A DNA stretch of 64,000 nt from Isoetes taiwanensis (Eukaryota > Streptophyta > Lycopodiopsida > Isoetales > Isoetaceae): contig JAJEKV010000017.1 of the NCBI GenBank assembly GCA_021234155.1, positions 2,540,885-2,604,884 on the forward strand, in the 5' to 3' direction. The number at the start of each line of letters is the position of its first letter. Within the stretch, counting starts at the first letter, position 1. A program made the position numbers and the translations under genes. Shown piece after piece: positions 20,655 to 34,071 of the stretch. The notes beneath the pieces were generated by a model. It was not told the origin of the DNA. It made no database searches and saw only the letters and a program-made list of their open reading frames with translations.

Positions 20655-23630
20655 AAGCAAACCTTCGACTCCAAACACTTCCGGAAGTGCCCTCAAGTAG
20701 AAGACCGCTCGTCCACCCAATGTTAGAATAAGAGACAACAGCGGTCATGTCAAGATCATCAGCGTTGCACCAGGACACCCTCAGGGTGCAACACTACCTC
20801 TTGTGGCAGCGGCAACACTTGACGAACTTATGACACGAGTGGCCTCAACAATAGAAGGAGAAACGACCCGATATCAACGAGCCAACTAAGAAGGCAACAT
20901 CTCGACGACCATAATTAATTCCACCTTGTGGTAACATAGGGTGATGCGCTATGACACGTGTATTAGATGGAGATGCACTTACGAAAGGCACTGCGATGAG
21001 GAGATATGCCTTCAACAACTAAGTGATGGCTTCGTCAGTTACCCCTACCAGTAATTCGAAGAGAAGAAGCCGATCATATCTCCGACATGTGGCACATCAA
21101 ACGCCCAAGGTAGAAGCATTCGACACCTTAACGACAAGGATAGCAACTGAATCACTTTCGGCAAAAAGAGAGTTCAAGATAATAGCCAGGCTATTCAACG
21201 ACAAGAGTATATCTAAGGCAGGTACTTCTTCAACTCAAGGGTCAAGCTGCGCAGATATAAGGATCTATCATCCCAACAATATAGCCAGCAGGGAGGAGAG
21301 CCATGATGCTTTACTTGACAGAGAGACCGATATGCATAAGAGGGACAAAGGTCAGGAACTGAAAGCTGGAGAAGTGCTAGCAACCGACTTCTTCCACGAG
21401 CTCCCTAGAGGCAACAGGAGGATCAAAACTGACGAGCACAATCAAAGTCACCGGAAGGTACCTCAAGACAAGAAGACGGCATAGCATTGTAGAACGTGAC
21501 AACGTCCAAGCCATGTAATCGAGGGGATCAAACAAGTAAGATTGGAAGCTCGATGGAGAAACCACTAGGCGAACCGAGCCGATGACGATTCAACTAGGCG
21601 AGCCGAGCCGACGACTTGCATGCAATTTGGTGAACCCAAGGATCGACGATTCAAAGAACACGGCAGAAGAGAACAACTCCAGAGGAATATAGCCAAAGGA
21701 ATCACGCACAACCTCAAGAGACAACTCCAAATAGCTTCAAGCATCATGAAGGGGAAACAATTACCACCCAAGAACAGGATCAGGAAGCAGACCGAAATGT
21801 CAAACCATCAACGACCAGCACACCTTTAGTTAGAAGTGATGCAAAGCGTGTTGTGCCATAGCCGACACAAACGGGAGGGGCGAAGTATATCAACAAGTTA
21901 CCCGAGAGCTGGCTGGCGTACAAATAGGAAGATATATACCGTCAACACCATTGCACCGGGAGGAACACCGATGACATTGCCAGGAGTAGATGTGCAACTC
22001 GAAGGGAGGCACAAGGGGGACCTAATAGCTCTAGTAGTAATTGTAATTATGTAAGCTATATGCTTTGCATATATAGTTCCCTTGTTATTCCTTCCCTCCC
22101 ATAGCGTAACAGATCAAAGGAAGAGATGTCAGGCAATCTGCAGGGGTGAAGCAATCAACATCCTCAACACTCTCCGGGCAACATGATAACGACAAGAGGA
22201 CTTCGGCGTATGAGGCGGAGTCGAAGAAACAATATCGGATACAGAGTCGTCCTTTAGCTGCCAAGACAAAGAGTTCAAGATGAAAGATCTTCTTCAACGG
22301 CGCCACCTTCAGGCTTTTGAAAAGCGGCATGGAAGATTTCAAGTGATCAACTACACCATCAAGCCACCAGCAATGAGAGGTTTCTAACGAACAAAGTCAA
22401 CCTCTACATCAAAGAGGATCCACCGTCAAGAGACTGAAGTATCGAGCGACTCGGAAGAACGTTACCTTGCTACTTCAAGCAGGCAACGAGTGGATGAGCT
22501 TCTAGCAAGCTCAAGGATCCAAGGCCATGGGACCTAGTAGCTTAAAGGTATGGACGGTAACATCCATATTGGGATTAGAAGGCATTTCTAGATATTCTCG
22601 CTGAAAGGATTGCCCCAATATTGAGCTATGCGTCAAGGATTGGGAAGGAAATGCATAGGAGTAACTAAAATTATACACGATTGTTAACAGACATCCAACA
22701 TATTGAAACCACTTGGTGAGATTGATCACCTCGCTAAGAAGGAATCATTACTAGGATAATTGTTGACCATGTATAAATCTAGTACCTCCAAAAGAATAAT
22801 CCAACCGAAAGAAAAGAAGTAATCTAACAAGTCCGGCCAACTTGTTACGATGGCATCAATTATGAGTACGAATATTCCAAGAGTTTAAATAGCTAAGAAA
22901 GGGGAAATCTCTAGAATATAAAAGAATAATACATCCAAGGTACATCTAAAATAAGAATTATAGTAAGCAAATAGTCTTTTGAGACAAAAGGAATTGTCAT
23001 GATGACAAAACCTTGTGGTTTAAAATCGTTCTAACTAAGTAGGTAACCCGTAACTATATCGAAATAAATGATAACGTAATATGTGCATCCATCTTAGATG
23101 GTTATATATGTTAGCTAAGGCTAGTAAATTAATGCGCTAAGTAAGAAGCGTATAACCTCTTAAGGGGAGAGAATAGATATGACGTTGTGTACAACGTCAT
23201 TGAAGGGGTGCAGGACCATTTTCTTTTCGAAGAAAGTGGGAGGGCTCAATCTTATGATTGAACATACTTGCATCGAATTGACCGACCCGTAGAATAGAGT
23301 TCACTCCGGCAATGGCCGAAGCGAACAGAGCGTAAGATAGATAGATACCTTAGTGCTCAAGAGGCCTTCAACGTGCGAGACTGACGTAGTAGCGAACTAC
23401 AGCAATGAAGTGGAGCAAAACTATGGGAGCAATGCAACGACCAAGTCATCTCCAAATTACGCGACGCCGGCTCAATGGGTGGATGCGTTCTAGCCTTAGG
23501 TAAGGCGTGCGCATGTATTATAAGCTTTAACGTGTCTTATTGATAAGTTAAATATAGATCCTAATAACTGCATAGAATTTGGTGTACGTATATGTATCAT
23601 AGAAAAATAAGTTAAATAACAACGGTAATG
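20655..23630. other. Internal region of the large LTR element, second segment
   Basis: Continues the large element after the gypsy insertion and stops at the copia insertion. No known retroviral domain was seen. The longest open frame is listed separately (21023-21484). Confidence 0.5.
21023..21484 (+). CDS. Unidentified 153-residue ORF in the large LTR element
   Basis: Hydrophilic and Lys/Arg/Ser-rich, starting MMASSVTPTSNSKRRSRSYL. No zinc knuckle, protease DTG/DSG or polymerase motif is visible. It is the longest open frame that belongs to the large element itself. It could be a decayed gag-like product or a chance frame in GC-richer sequence. Confidence 0.2.
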   Translation: MMASSVTPTSNSKRRSRSYLRHVAHQTPKVEAFDTLTTRIATESLSAKREFKIIARLFNDKSISKAGTSSTQGSSCADIRIYHPNNIASREESHDALLDRETDMHKRDKGQELKAGEVLATDFFHELPRGNRRIKTDEHNQSHRKVPQDKKTA

Positions 23631-23635
23631 TGAGG

Positions 23636-24075
23636 TGTTAATTTTATGTATCGCTATATCAACACTTGCAAGTATTCAATCAATGATCTAGATAAAATGA
23701 TCAACAACTAGATACACAACCACTAGACATTGTATGAGCAAATAAATTCAATGACTTGTTTAAACCGTTAACTCATACTCGAGCTCAACAATATCAATAC
23801 TGAAAGGAAACTATCAAGATGAGTTCTTCATTACCAGTCGATCTCGACCTTGATCTCTGTCCCTCTGGTCCTCCATTGCACAGAATTCCACTATTTATAC
23901 ATTAAGGTTCCGTGTGGCACTGAAGGGCCAACAGCCGGAAACAGAAGGCCAAAAGGCCAGAGATGTACATATGTACTTCCAATGTACTCTAATGTACATC
24001 AATGTATCTAATGTATATCAATGTACTTTAAATGCGACTTGAATTCCACATGTGATGATACCACATTTTCTAACA
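23636..24075 (-). repeat. 3' LTR of the copia element (minus-strand sense)
   Basis: Near-identical to 28389-28831. Differences are mainly small indels around the AATGTACTTTAAATG segment and in the AGGCCAAAAGGCC segment. Confidence 0.92.
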
Positions 24076-24085
24076 TTCCTCCTTC
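24076..24085 (-). other. Polypurine tract of the copia element
   Basis: On the minus strand GAAGGAGGAA lies directly before the 3' LTR. Confidence 0.6.
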
Positions 24086-24183
24086 ATCACATGTGTCGCC
24101 AGATTGTTTCAAGTTACATTGTTTGTAATTTCTATTGAATATTCATCCGTTCTTGAACGTGTAAACTTTGCTTGATGAGTCCT

Positions 24184-27100
24184 TTAGTGAAAACATTCGC
24201 TACTTGATTTCTTTGTATTGACATACACCATCGTATAATCTTCTTTCTTTGCCAAGTCCCTTATAAAATGCATACTAAGTTCTATGTGCTTAGTTCTTTC
24301 ATGGTCAACTGGATTTCCGACTATTGCCATGCGGCTTTGGCTATCTGTAAAGATGTTTGTAGGACCATTTTGTGTGCATCCAAGTTCATCTAATAGTCTT
24401 CTTAACCAAACTGCTTTTTCCTTTGCCACTAGAGAAGATCAAAGATATTACGCTTCCGTAAGACATGGCCCTTGCACTCGCTTCTTGCTTCTCCATGTGA
24501 TTGGACCTCCGCTAGAAAAATTACATATCCGGAAGTTGATCTCCCTCATGCTCAAGTCTCCGCCCATCAAGATCACTATATGATTCAAGCTTCAAATTAC
24601 GTGAGTCATATGTTATTCCATTTTCTTTCTTTGCCTTTCAAGTACCTTAGTATCCTCTTACTGACCAATGAGCTTTGCTTGGATTATGACATCTTCTACT
24701 AAGGATATTTACAACATAGGATATATCGGTCGTGTATTGTTAGGCGGATACAAAGACGACCAACTAATGCCCTATATGGCACCCCTTCCATTTAGGTGAT
24801 TTCCTCCTTGCTCATAGCCACATGTTTTGTTAATTTGTGCCCTGGAACAATTGGGGTTTTAACGGGTTTGCCTCAGCCATGTTAAACCTTTTTAGCATAT
24901 TGTCAATATGCTTGCCTTGCTTTAGATGTAACAAGTTTTTTTTTTGTCTCTTGTTACCTCTATTCCCTAAATTGATGTAATTCACCAAGATTCGTCATAT
25001 GGAACTGTTCTTGAGAATTTGTTTACAGTGCACCAATATCTTTTCACAATTTGCTGCCATTATACAATCATCTACATAAAGAGCAATAATGCAAAATTTT
25101 TCTCCAGCAGAGTATCTATAGAGGTTTCCATCATTTTTGAGTTTTCAAAACCCGATCTCTAAGAAAATTATCCATGCATAGGTACCATTCCCTGGGAGCT
25201 TGTTTCAATCCATAAACAGCTTTGTTCAGCTTCCAAAACTTGTTTTCATCTACTTCATACCCTGGTGGCTGTCTCATGTAAACATCCTCATCCAATTTTG
25301 CATTCAGGAAAGCTGTTTTGACATCCATGTGGTGTAATTCCAGATTCAAGGCTGTTCCCATTGCTAGCAGTACTCTAATGCTCGTGAGCTTTACAATTGG
25401 TGAGTAGGTCTCATCATAGTCTTTTCCTTTTTTCTGAGTATATCCTTGAGCCACAAGTCTAGCCTTAAATTTTTGACTCCCATCAGCATTATTTTTTACT
25501 TTAAAAATCCACTTGCTCCCAATGGCATTTCTGTCAGCTGGTTTGGTAACAAGGTCATATGTTTCTGTGGTTTTGAAGGATTCTAATTCCTCCTCCATTG
25601 CTTTTACCCATCTCTCCTTATCTCCAGAGTCCAGTGCTTCTTCATATGACTTAGGAATTATTACATCCTCCAAAATGGCCATGATCTGCTCATATTCATG
25701 CTCAGTGTCCAGCAGTTCTAATTTTTCAAGTCTTTTACTTCTTCCAGTTGCTGACCTTCCATATTCATTGTTATTTATTTGTGCATCTTCCAAAAGTCTT
25801 TCTACCTGAGTCTTTCTCCTTTTCACAAATGCATCCTTGACTACTTCTTTATTCTCTTGCTCTTCCATGGGTGTTTGATCACTATTTTCTTCTGTACTTT
25901 CACTATCCAGGCTTCGGAATCATAATGTGTTGTCTCCATTTCTCTACCATCAGGGACCGCGCCTTTTACGGGTCCTCTGTAGTGACTTCTTTTTCTATCT
26001 TTATTTCCTTAGGCTTTACATTATGTCTATCTTTGTATGCCAATTTCTTCATAAAAGATTACATCCCCTGCTTATAATTATGGATTTATCCTTTGGAATA
26101 AATAGCCTATACCCCTTTGATTCTTCATCATATCCAACCGGAAACCCATTTGGCCTTTGTCATCCAATTTACGCGCCTTTAGAGGAAGGTACATGTGCTC
26201 TTGCTAGGCAACCATATGTTCGGGAAAGCATCTTTGAAGTCTACTTTCCCTTTTGAGTCGACCAAATTAGGTGCGGCACATTTCCTTTTAGACTAGTGAT
26301 GACAACTTGTTTTGTATAGTAATGGCGTTTTTAAGGCTTCTTCCCATAGGTAATTTGGCAACCCCGAATGTTTAATCATAGATCTTGTGGCATCAAGAAC
26401 AGTCCTATTTTTCCTTTCTGCAACTCCATTCTGGCGAGGGCTATACGCATGTCAATTGTCGTTTGATTCCATTTGCTATGCAAAGAGTTTGAATTTTGCA
26501 GAGAAATCCCCTCCCTATCGACCTTACACACTTAATTTTCTTTCCGGTTTCTCTTTCAACTTCTTTCACATCTTTTTAAATGCAACAAATGCTTGTGACT
26601 TCTTCCCAAGATAATATATTTTGCACTTTACGCTATAGTCATCTATGAAAGAGATGAAGTATCTCTTATTTGTTCTTCCCCTCACATTTAGGGGTCCACA
26701 AATATCGGTGTGTACAAGCTCAAGAATACCATTTGCTCTTTTCCAGTTTTGGAAAAGGTAATGCATTAATCTTCCCAAGCAAACACCCTTCACAAAAGAA
26801 CTTTTTGATTTCTGCTTGCTCACAGTCCACCATCCTTTTTGCTCAAAAACTTAATATTATTGCAATGAGTATGAGCCAACCTATTATGCCAAATTGTCAT
26901 TTTGAAACATGCATTATTTTCTCACTTTGTCATTTTGTGTGCTATTCAATTGAAAACAAGTTTCCAACACGTTTTGCATAAAACTTTAATTCATTTCAAA
27001 GAAGATAGTACATGCTTTGGTGTCAAAAGTGACCTTGTAACCCAAATCAACTAGTTGGCTAACAGAAATAAGATTCTTTATCAAAGTTGGTACACACAAA

Positions 27101-28351
27101 ACATTTTCAATATCCACTATTTTTCCTTGAAGATCCGTCACCGCAGACCTCTTCCTTCTATGCTTTGGAGTTCTCCATTTCCTACTTGGATGTTTTGGCA
27201 TAAGATCCTTCCAAATTCTTGAGCAGATCGAGTTTTGAACTACTGATCTCTCAGCTCCACTATCAACTACAAGCACACCAGTTTTAACATTAGCTTCTTT
27301 TCTACAAGAGATGGACAAAGCACACTTTACCTCTTCCTCATCTTCAGTTTCATGCATTTCTTTCTTTTCCATCTCTGTTGCCACAAAGGCTCAGCAGACT
27401 CTTCCTCCTCGATTTGTGCTTGGATTTCGCCTCCCCTTACGCTAGGGGCCACTTTTCCCTCTTCCATAGTCTTTTGGAGTTGGACATTTTGGCTGCTGAA
27501 TGCCCCTTTCCTCCACAATTGAAGCAATGGAACTCTTTTTTTCAATTTTGGGCATGCATTCTTATAGTGACCGGGTTCATGGCCGGTAAAACATGTTTCT
27601 TTGTTCCTTTTTCCGACCAAAGAGAATTTCTCGCGACCTCATCATCGTCACCCTTTAGCATTTTCTTTTGTTCTGCCTCAGTCCTTATGATATTTTCTGC
27701 TTCCTCCCTATTTTTAGCCATGTTTCTTATGAACATTGCAAGTTGCTCATTTTCACTAACAGATCTAGCAATAGCCAACACTTGATATCTTTCAGTTAGA
27801 TTTACCCCTGCACCACTTAGGTCTGCTACAATATTATCAAAATTGTTAAAGAAGTCTGAAACATCATTTTCTTCCTTCAATTTTAGCTTCCTTAACTCAT
27901 TCTCTAGTAGGTCAATTTGGGAGGAGCTTTTCTCTTCATAATGTTTGAGCAAAAAAATCCACATCTCTTTGGCATTTTTATTTCTGAGCTTCAATCTTAT
28001 AGTGGCACTAACCTTACAAGTGATAATGCCTTGTGCCTCCATTTGTCTTGCATGACTGGATCTACCTCCACCACTGCTCACTGTACCAGAAGTTCCTCCA
28101 GAGGTTGTACCTGCAGATCCTGCAGCTGCAGCAAAACTTCGAGTGTTTGGGGAACCAGCATTACTTGACCTTGCTGGTGTAACATTTTCTGCACCAGACT
28201 GTGCTACTCCTGCTCCTAGTGGATCAACAAGATCCCATAACTCTTCTACCTCCAGAATATGCTTGATAGCATCCTTCCACACCTGAAACCCAGGTCCTCC
28301 TTTATACACCTCTACTGTACTCAGTAGACTTGCTCCAAAACGGCTTGACAT
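24184..28351 (-). pseudogene. Copia gag-pol polyprotein, frameshifted
   Basis: Gag starts at 28351 (MSSRFGASLLSTVEVYKG) and runs 269 codons. A zinc-knuckle block near 27580 reads CFTGHEPGHYKNAC, with Gly at the second Cys. Protease is at 27384-26986 with VVDSGAERSVV. Integrase begins at 26823-26566 with ELVHTDICGPL and SFIDDYS and is disrupted downstream. RT (25868-25131) contains KTAFLNAKLDEDVYMRQPPG and AVYGLKQAP. The YVDD catalytic box sits near 25060 in a shifted frame. RNase H (24429-24184) contains NIFTDSQSRMAIV and ERTKHIELSMHFIRD. At least four frame changes prevent a full product. Confidence 0.88.
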
Positions 28352-28370
28352 GATTTAATGTCAACTGCAA

Positions 28371-28386
28371 GGTGGCTCTGATACCA
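28371..28386 (-). other. Copia primer-binding site (initiator tRNA-Met)
   Basis: The minus strand reads TGGTATCAGAGCCACC, two bases from the 5' LTR. Confidence 0.85.
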
Positions 28387-28388
28387 AA

Positions 28389-28831
28389 TGTTAATTTTAT
28401 GTATCGCTATATCAACACTTGCAAGTATTCAATCAATGATCTAGATAAAATGATCAACAACTAGATACACAACCACTAGACATTGTATGAGCAAATAAAT
28501 TCAATGACTTGTTTAAACCGTTAACTCATACTCGAGCTCAACAATATCAATACTGAAAGGAAACTATCAAGATGAGTTCTTCATTACCAGTCGATCTCGA
28601 CCTTGATCTCTGTCCCTCTGGTCCTCCATTGCACAGAATTCCACTATTTATACATTAAGGTTCCGTGTGGCACTGAAGGGCCAACAGCCGGAAACAGAAG
28701 GCCAAAGGCCAGAGATGTACATATGTACTTCCAATGTACTCTAATGTACATCAATGTATCTAATGTATATCAATGTACTTTAAATGTACAGCTTGAATTC
28801 CACACATGTGATGATACCACATTTTCTAACA
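28389..28831 (-). repeat. 5' LTR of the copia element (minus-strand sense)
   Basis: Begins and ends TGTTA...TAACA and is adjacent to the primer-binding site. Confidence 0.92.
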
Positions 28832-28836
28832 TGAGG

Positions 28837-30410
28837 TAGCATGTTAATTAATCCTTCGCAAGGATGCAATTCCTTCCAAGGATAGCTATATGACCTCGGG
28901 TCCTTATAAATATAAATAAAAAATAGAATTCAGATATACTTAAGTGCATCTTAGTGATATACTTCCAAGCGTAATGCAGGACCCAAGGAAGAGAATAAGA
29001 AGCACATCTAATTCTTGTGTATGATAATTAAAACCTTGTCTATGTAACAATAGGTCTAAATCAGGGTTATTATTTAAATAATCGCGATCTAAAAGTCGTT
29101 AAATATTGTAAAGCTTAGAGTAAATATAATTGTACTATTGGAAGCAATATATCAAATACTACTATAATGTTAATATAAAAATATTACCGTAAGGTAATTA
29201 ATATAATTGCATGCATTAAGGGAAGTACAACAGGATCATGCAGGGGTCCAACACTGTAATGTTTACTTAAGACGGTTAACAGATGCTAGCCGACATGCAA
29301 CAGTGAGTGGAGGAAGTACGAAGACATCCTCTAGCAACAAGAGGCCGGCAGAAGAGCATAGCGACAAGCTCTGCATCGACAAGGTCGGATCACGCTTTCG
29401 GCAAGGACATCTCCGAAGTAGTCGGCTCAGGAATGTCGATTTATGTCTAGATTAATTTCATGTGTAGTTAAGATTAATCTACGCATGCAGCCTATGCTAG
29501 GTATGGGTTGCATGCGTAATTACCGATGATGAGACCACTACGGTGATCTCTAGGACGTGGTGTAATGTCATTGTAGGCATGACCGCGGCTTTGCTTGAAT
29601 GAGTTGGAAGGTAGATTAAGTCTACTTCCGTCCCACGGAAGTAGACGACGAGATAAGAGGTCATTCAGGAATGCATTGATAGGAAAGCACCTCTAGTCAA
29701 TGCCTACGGGGAGGACCCTATCCTTCACGCCCAAATACGGGAAGGACCCTATCCTCCACGTCTCGGGCAACTAAAGGTGTAGGCATGGCGGCATATAGGC
29801 ATTATATTTGTCTCCACGGCCACGATGGAAGAAGCATCCTCTTCCTACGCCGGGAGATTAGTCATGCATTCATGTAGATAGATGGGGTGGTTCCCTTATA
29901 ACCAGCTTTACATTAATATTCTAGCGTGATGTGAATCCAGGAGGCCAATGAGAACGAAGAACCGGCAGGGAGTCGCATCACGAGCACTTGTATAGATAGT
30001 TCTAGAGTAGTTATGATTTTTACCATTGTGTAAGCTAGTAAGTATGTAATTATAGAAATTGTAAAATTAATGCAAGATTTCAAGGTGCAAAGACACAACA
30101 CAAATTTTGTTATAACGTGTTGCATGGGATGAAGAGTACCTTGGAAGTGTAAATTTTGTATGAAATTGATAAACTTTGATAAACTTAAATGTTGTATTAA
30201 GTAAGGTTAGTAATGACCTGGCGTTGATTAAGTATGAAGTGATAAGTTAATTGGATAATGAAATAGTACAGTAGTGTCTTAAACATTACCTTAAAGTAAT
30301 TCTAATAATTGTGTAAGTATAATAATAATAAATTGTATGCATCAAGTTAACTGCAGGTTAAGAAGATCCCAAGGTGGGGAGACCCACGATGCTGCGGACA
30401 TCATCATTTC
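28837..30410. other. Internal region of the large LTR element, last segment
   Basis: No ORF with a recognisable domain. It includes a short direct duplication GGAGGACCCTATCCTTCACG / GGAAGGACCCTATCCTCCACG near 29710-29760. It ends at a polypurine tract. Confidence 0.5.
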
Positions 30411-30423
30411 AAGGTGGGGAGAA
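30371..30423 (+). other. Polypurine tract of the large element, duplicated
   Basis: AAGGTGGGGAGAA (30411-30423) directly precedes the 3' LTR. A second copy, AAGGTGGGGAGAC, lies 40 bp upstream at 30371-30383. Confidence 0.65.
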
Positions 30424-30777
30424 TGTGACGTTCGATAAACGATTATCGGATCCTAAGGCGATTATCAGATCTTTGCCTAAATCGCAGCATTACACGCCAT
30501 CTCGATTGGCGTATGCGTCGACGTGTAGCCGAGCAAGTAGCACCCTAGGGGCAACTTGCAAGGTGTGTGCATTTTTTTTTTTTTTTGAAGAACTGTGTCA
30601 GCAATATATTAAAAGAATGGTAATGTTACAAAGCAAGTGAGGAGGAAGGAGAACTGCCCCAAAGAGACAGTGATACCTCGACACTCCACAACAACTACAA
30701 CTCTCTTCTTTGCACAAACCGACCATCACCATCTACCACACCCAAGAAGTCCCGCCAAATGGAAAACTTCCGCTCTA

Positions 30778-33700
30778 CTAATCCGGGAACACCAAAAGCT
30801 TTGAAATAGCTTGTACCGAAGTCGAGGAATCGAGAGGCCGCAGTGAATCCCCGAAAGATCCACAACCCGCCGCTTCCAAATCAACCACACCAACCAAGCC
30901 ACATACGATGCAAGGCTTGTTGCCGACGGCGGCCAAGCACCGAGGATATACATGAAGCGGCAATTGTTGGCTATTCAATCTCACTGAAACAGAGTCGACC
31001 CAATCGAGGCAACCCCGCAAGTGAGGGCATAAAACGAGACAATGCTCCACAGTCTCACGATGAAGGCCACAACAAGGGCAAAGAGGGCTCACACCCGCCT
31101 AAACCCGACTCACAAGGACATTCACTCGTCGATACAGCGGTGCACCACCGCCACTGAAGCACCGAACCTTTGGTGGGGAAGAGAGCTCCATGTCCACGCC
31201 CAAACCGGCGCCATCGAGAACCCGGAAGCTGCGCAGAGACCACTTGCCACGAGGGGAGGCGAGTGTCATGAATAGCCAACACCCGGTAACAAGACCGCAC
31301 AAAACAAGAAGATACAACATCTGGATGAACCTTCCAAACCTGCACCACCACATCACCCCCGAGGGACTATAGGTATGTGTAGCGGAATACTCCCCCGCCA
31401 CTTGTTCCCGGATAGCCCGGTCACGCGCCCTTCAGCGAAAAGCGAGCTCGAAAAGAACTCCCACGGCTAGCTGACCATCCCAATACCAATCCTCCAAGGT
31501 GAGCACGGCCGGCTTCGCCTCCAACGAACCTAGCGTCCAGAGCATGCTGATGGCAGCCAAGGGCAAGTACTGCGGGGGGTAGAGGAACCCACAAGAAAGG
31601 AGAAGAGTGGTGATAAACTGAGGCATAATCTAGCTGGAAGAGCACACGCACGTGATCCCAAGCCCGCAACACCCCGTGAGAAAAGGGGATGCATGTGGGA
31701 AAGGCGGAGACCATACAAAAAGTGCCTGTGGCAACTCTACATGCCTGAGACGACTTTCCAAATGCCACACAATGGCGAAGAGATTGCCACAATAGTGCGC
31801 ACCAGGAGAAGATGCTCCATCCTCGGAGCGCTCCAAATAAACTTAGAGACCAACACCTTACTATGCGGTGCCAAATCCGAGAATGGCCAAGCCCCCATCC
31901 TCCCGGGGGCGGAGACACTTCCACCAAGCCACTTTAACAACCGCCCCTTCATCATCCCCGCCCCACACAAAATTTGAACAATCTTATCCAAAGCCTCGTA
32001 TCTTACCCTCGGGGAGCTAACATCGCAGATCTTTGTATACACATGAGTGCTACAGTAACCGACTTGGCAATAGTGATCCTATCCGCCATGGACAACTTGC
32101 TACCCTTCCACCAATTGAGGTGTTTTACGCAGCCCCCCGCAAAATCTCATCCCACACCCTCCCCATGGAAACATCCCTCCAAAGGGAATACCCAATGACT
32201 TAGTACACACATTACACGGAAGCACCTTCCAAGGGAATAGAGCCAAACAAGGGGGAGGCGGAGTCAATCTGGGCCCATAATGCGAGCATTTACCCCAATT
32301 GAGAAGAATGCCCGAGGCCAAGGAGAAAGTATCCAGCAAACCCTTCACATTCCATAAATTCCTCTCTTACGCCCACCAAGAAGAGAAAAGTGTCATCGGC
32401 GAACCTGGTTAATAATCTGGCGACTACCATCACGCATCCGAAGCCCATCCACCACCCCTCCTCCCTTTGCAGCCAAAAACAAGCGAGGCAAAGTGCCTCC
32501 GCCACTGTCGTAAACAAAAATGGTGCCAAAGGGCACCCCCGACTTACCCTCGCCTAAGGAGAAAAAGGCGGAGGGGTTCACCACGGGCACACCACCGTAG
32601 CCCGTCTTGACCTATGCGGCTTCATGATGTCTGTAAAAGCGTGGACCACCGCGCTAACATCATGGCAGACAAGAACTCCCAACCGGACACTATCATAAGC
32701 TTTGGCAAAGTCAAGCTTAAGATAGGCAATGCCTTGACGTTCTCTAGGGCCCAATAAAAGGCCCTCATAAGGCTGCTGACAACATTAGTCAAAATGTTCC
32801 TCCCGGGGAACAAACCCGGACCGCACCTTACTAATGGAAGAAGTCAACACCGGCTTCAACTTCTCGGCCGGGGCTTTTCGCCAATAATCTTGTACACAGA
32901 GGACAACAAGGATATAGGCCTCCAATCATTAATAGTAGAAGGTCGCTTAACCTTAGGAATCAAGGAAATGCATGCGGTATTCAAGATCCTATCCATGTGA
33001 GAAGACTGCGGCAACTCAAGATACACCGGTACACAGACTCACCAGCCCACTCCCAATAAGTGCGAAGAACTCCCAGGGGATGCCATCCAGCCCAGGACAT
33101 TTATCCTTGGCCATGCACATACATGCCTCCGCTAAATCCTCTCCGGAGAGCTCCACGCTCCAAGCTCTCCGTTGATGAGGCAAAATAGATGGCTTAACGG
33201 CCCCAAAACAAGCTCCCCGCATCTCCGCTCATAGGGAAGAGTGTGTTAAAAAAACCACGAGAAATGAGCATGCACATACCTCACGCAACTCGGCCGGGAT
33301 CCTCCAAAGTCCGCCATCGGGCAAAGCAAAGGGACGCCATAGATCTCGATATCGCGGCCGCCTCAGCTGCCTCGAAGAACACCGGCGAACTTGTATCCCC
33401 TCCTTCAACCAGGTAAGGGCTGCCTTCACAGCGCCTCATGCACTTTAACCTGCTCCAAAGCAACAATACGCCGCAACAACGCATTCTCCCTAATGCCATC
33501 GGGAAGGTGCGCTCGAATCGTCTCCAACTCGATAAAGACTATGCAACTCTTGCCGCCTCGCCGCCGCTGTGCCTACCAAAGACCTTAGCAAAACGCTTCA
33601 CCCTCGCCAACGCAATACCATACCGGTATACCCTTCGGAGATGAAAAGGTATGAAGCCACAACTCGCACCGGGGCGAAATCCGCGATCGGCCGAGCCCGG

Positions 33701-34071
33701 GTGTTCAAACGGAACACCGTCCGAGAAGGTCGAGGCAACCGCACTCGATTTGGACAAAACCCGAGGGTAATGATCAGAAATGGAGGTAGACAGAATGTTA
33801 CTCCGGCAAGAAAGAGGGCACACCATCCAATGCGCATGGGGAAGCATAGCATGGTCATGCCTAGCACGCCACCGCCCGCACCAATCTGCCTATTACAATA
33901 GGTGAAAGACAAGTCCCCGGGGACCTCAACCAAGGCCAAATCCTGCAACAAAGCGAGACCACTGATCCTTCTCAAACCCCCCACCTGGTGGGTGCGAACC
34001 AGGCGATCTTCTACTCGCTCTACCATATTGAAATCCCCTAACAACAACCAAGCAACCCCGCAACCCACCAA
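30778..34071 (-). pseudogene. LINE ORF2 (endonuclease, reverse transcriptase, zinc-binding tail), broken
   Basis: Reading downward: an endonuclease segment with LLGDFNMVE near 34040; ISDHYPRVL of the endonuclease near 33780, in another frame; RT start around 33120 with KDKCPGLDGIPWEFF; a damaged RT block near 32700; the catalytic RFADDTFLFLVG near 32390; SLASGILLNWGKCS near 32320; and a C-terminal CPCCGLHRETVEHCLVLCPH zinc-binding motif near 31080, as in plant LINE zf-RVT domains. Blocks lie in different frames with stops between them, so it cannot encode a working protein. The FADD box replaces the common YADD, a known variant. Confidence 0.85.

Larger units (their letters stand above)
23636..28831 (-). 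mobile_element. Ty1/copia LTR retrotransposon, nested in the large element, opposite strand
   Basis: LTRs at 23636-24075 and 28389-28831 (440 and 443 bp) begin TGTTA and end TAACA. TGAGG flanks both sides (23631-23635 and 28832-28836). The primer-binding site and gag adjoin the right LTR, so the element reads on the minus strand. The order gag, protease, integrase, RT, RNase H is that of Ty1/copia. The LTRs differ at only a handful of positions, so it inserted more recently than its host element. Nevertheless the polyprotein is frameshifted in several places. Confidence 0.92.
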
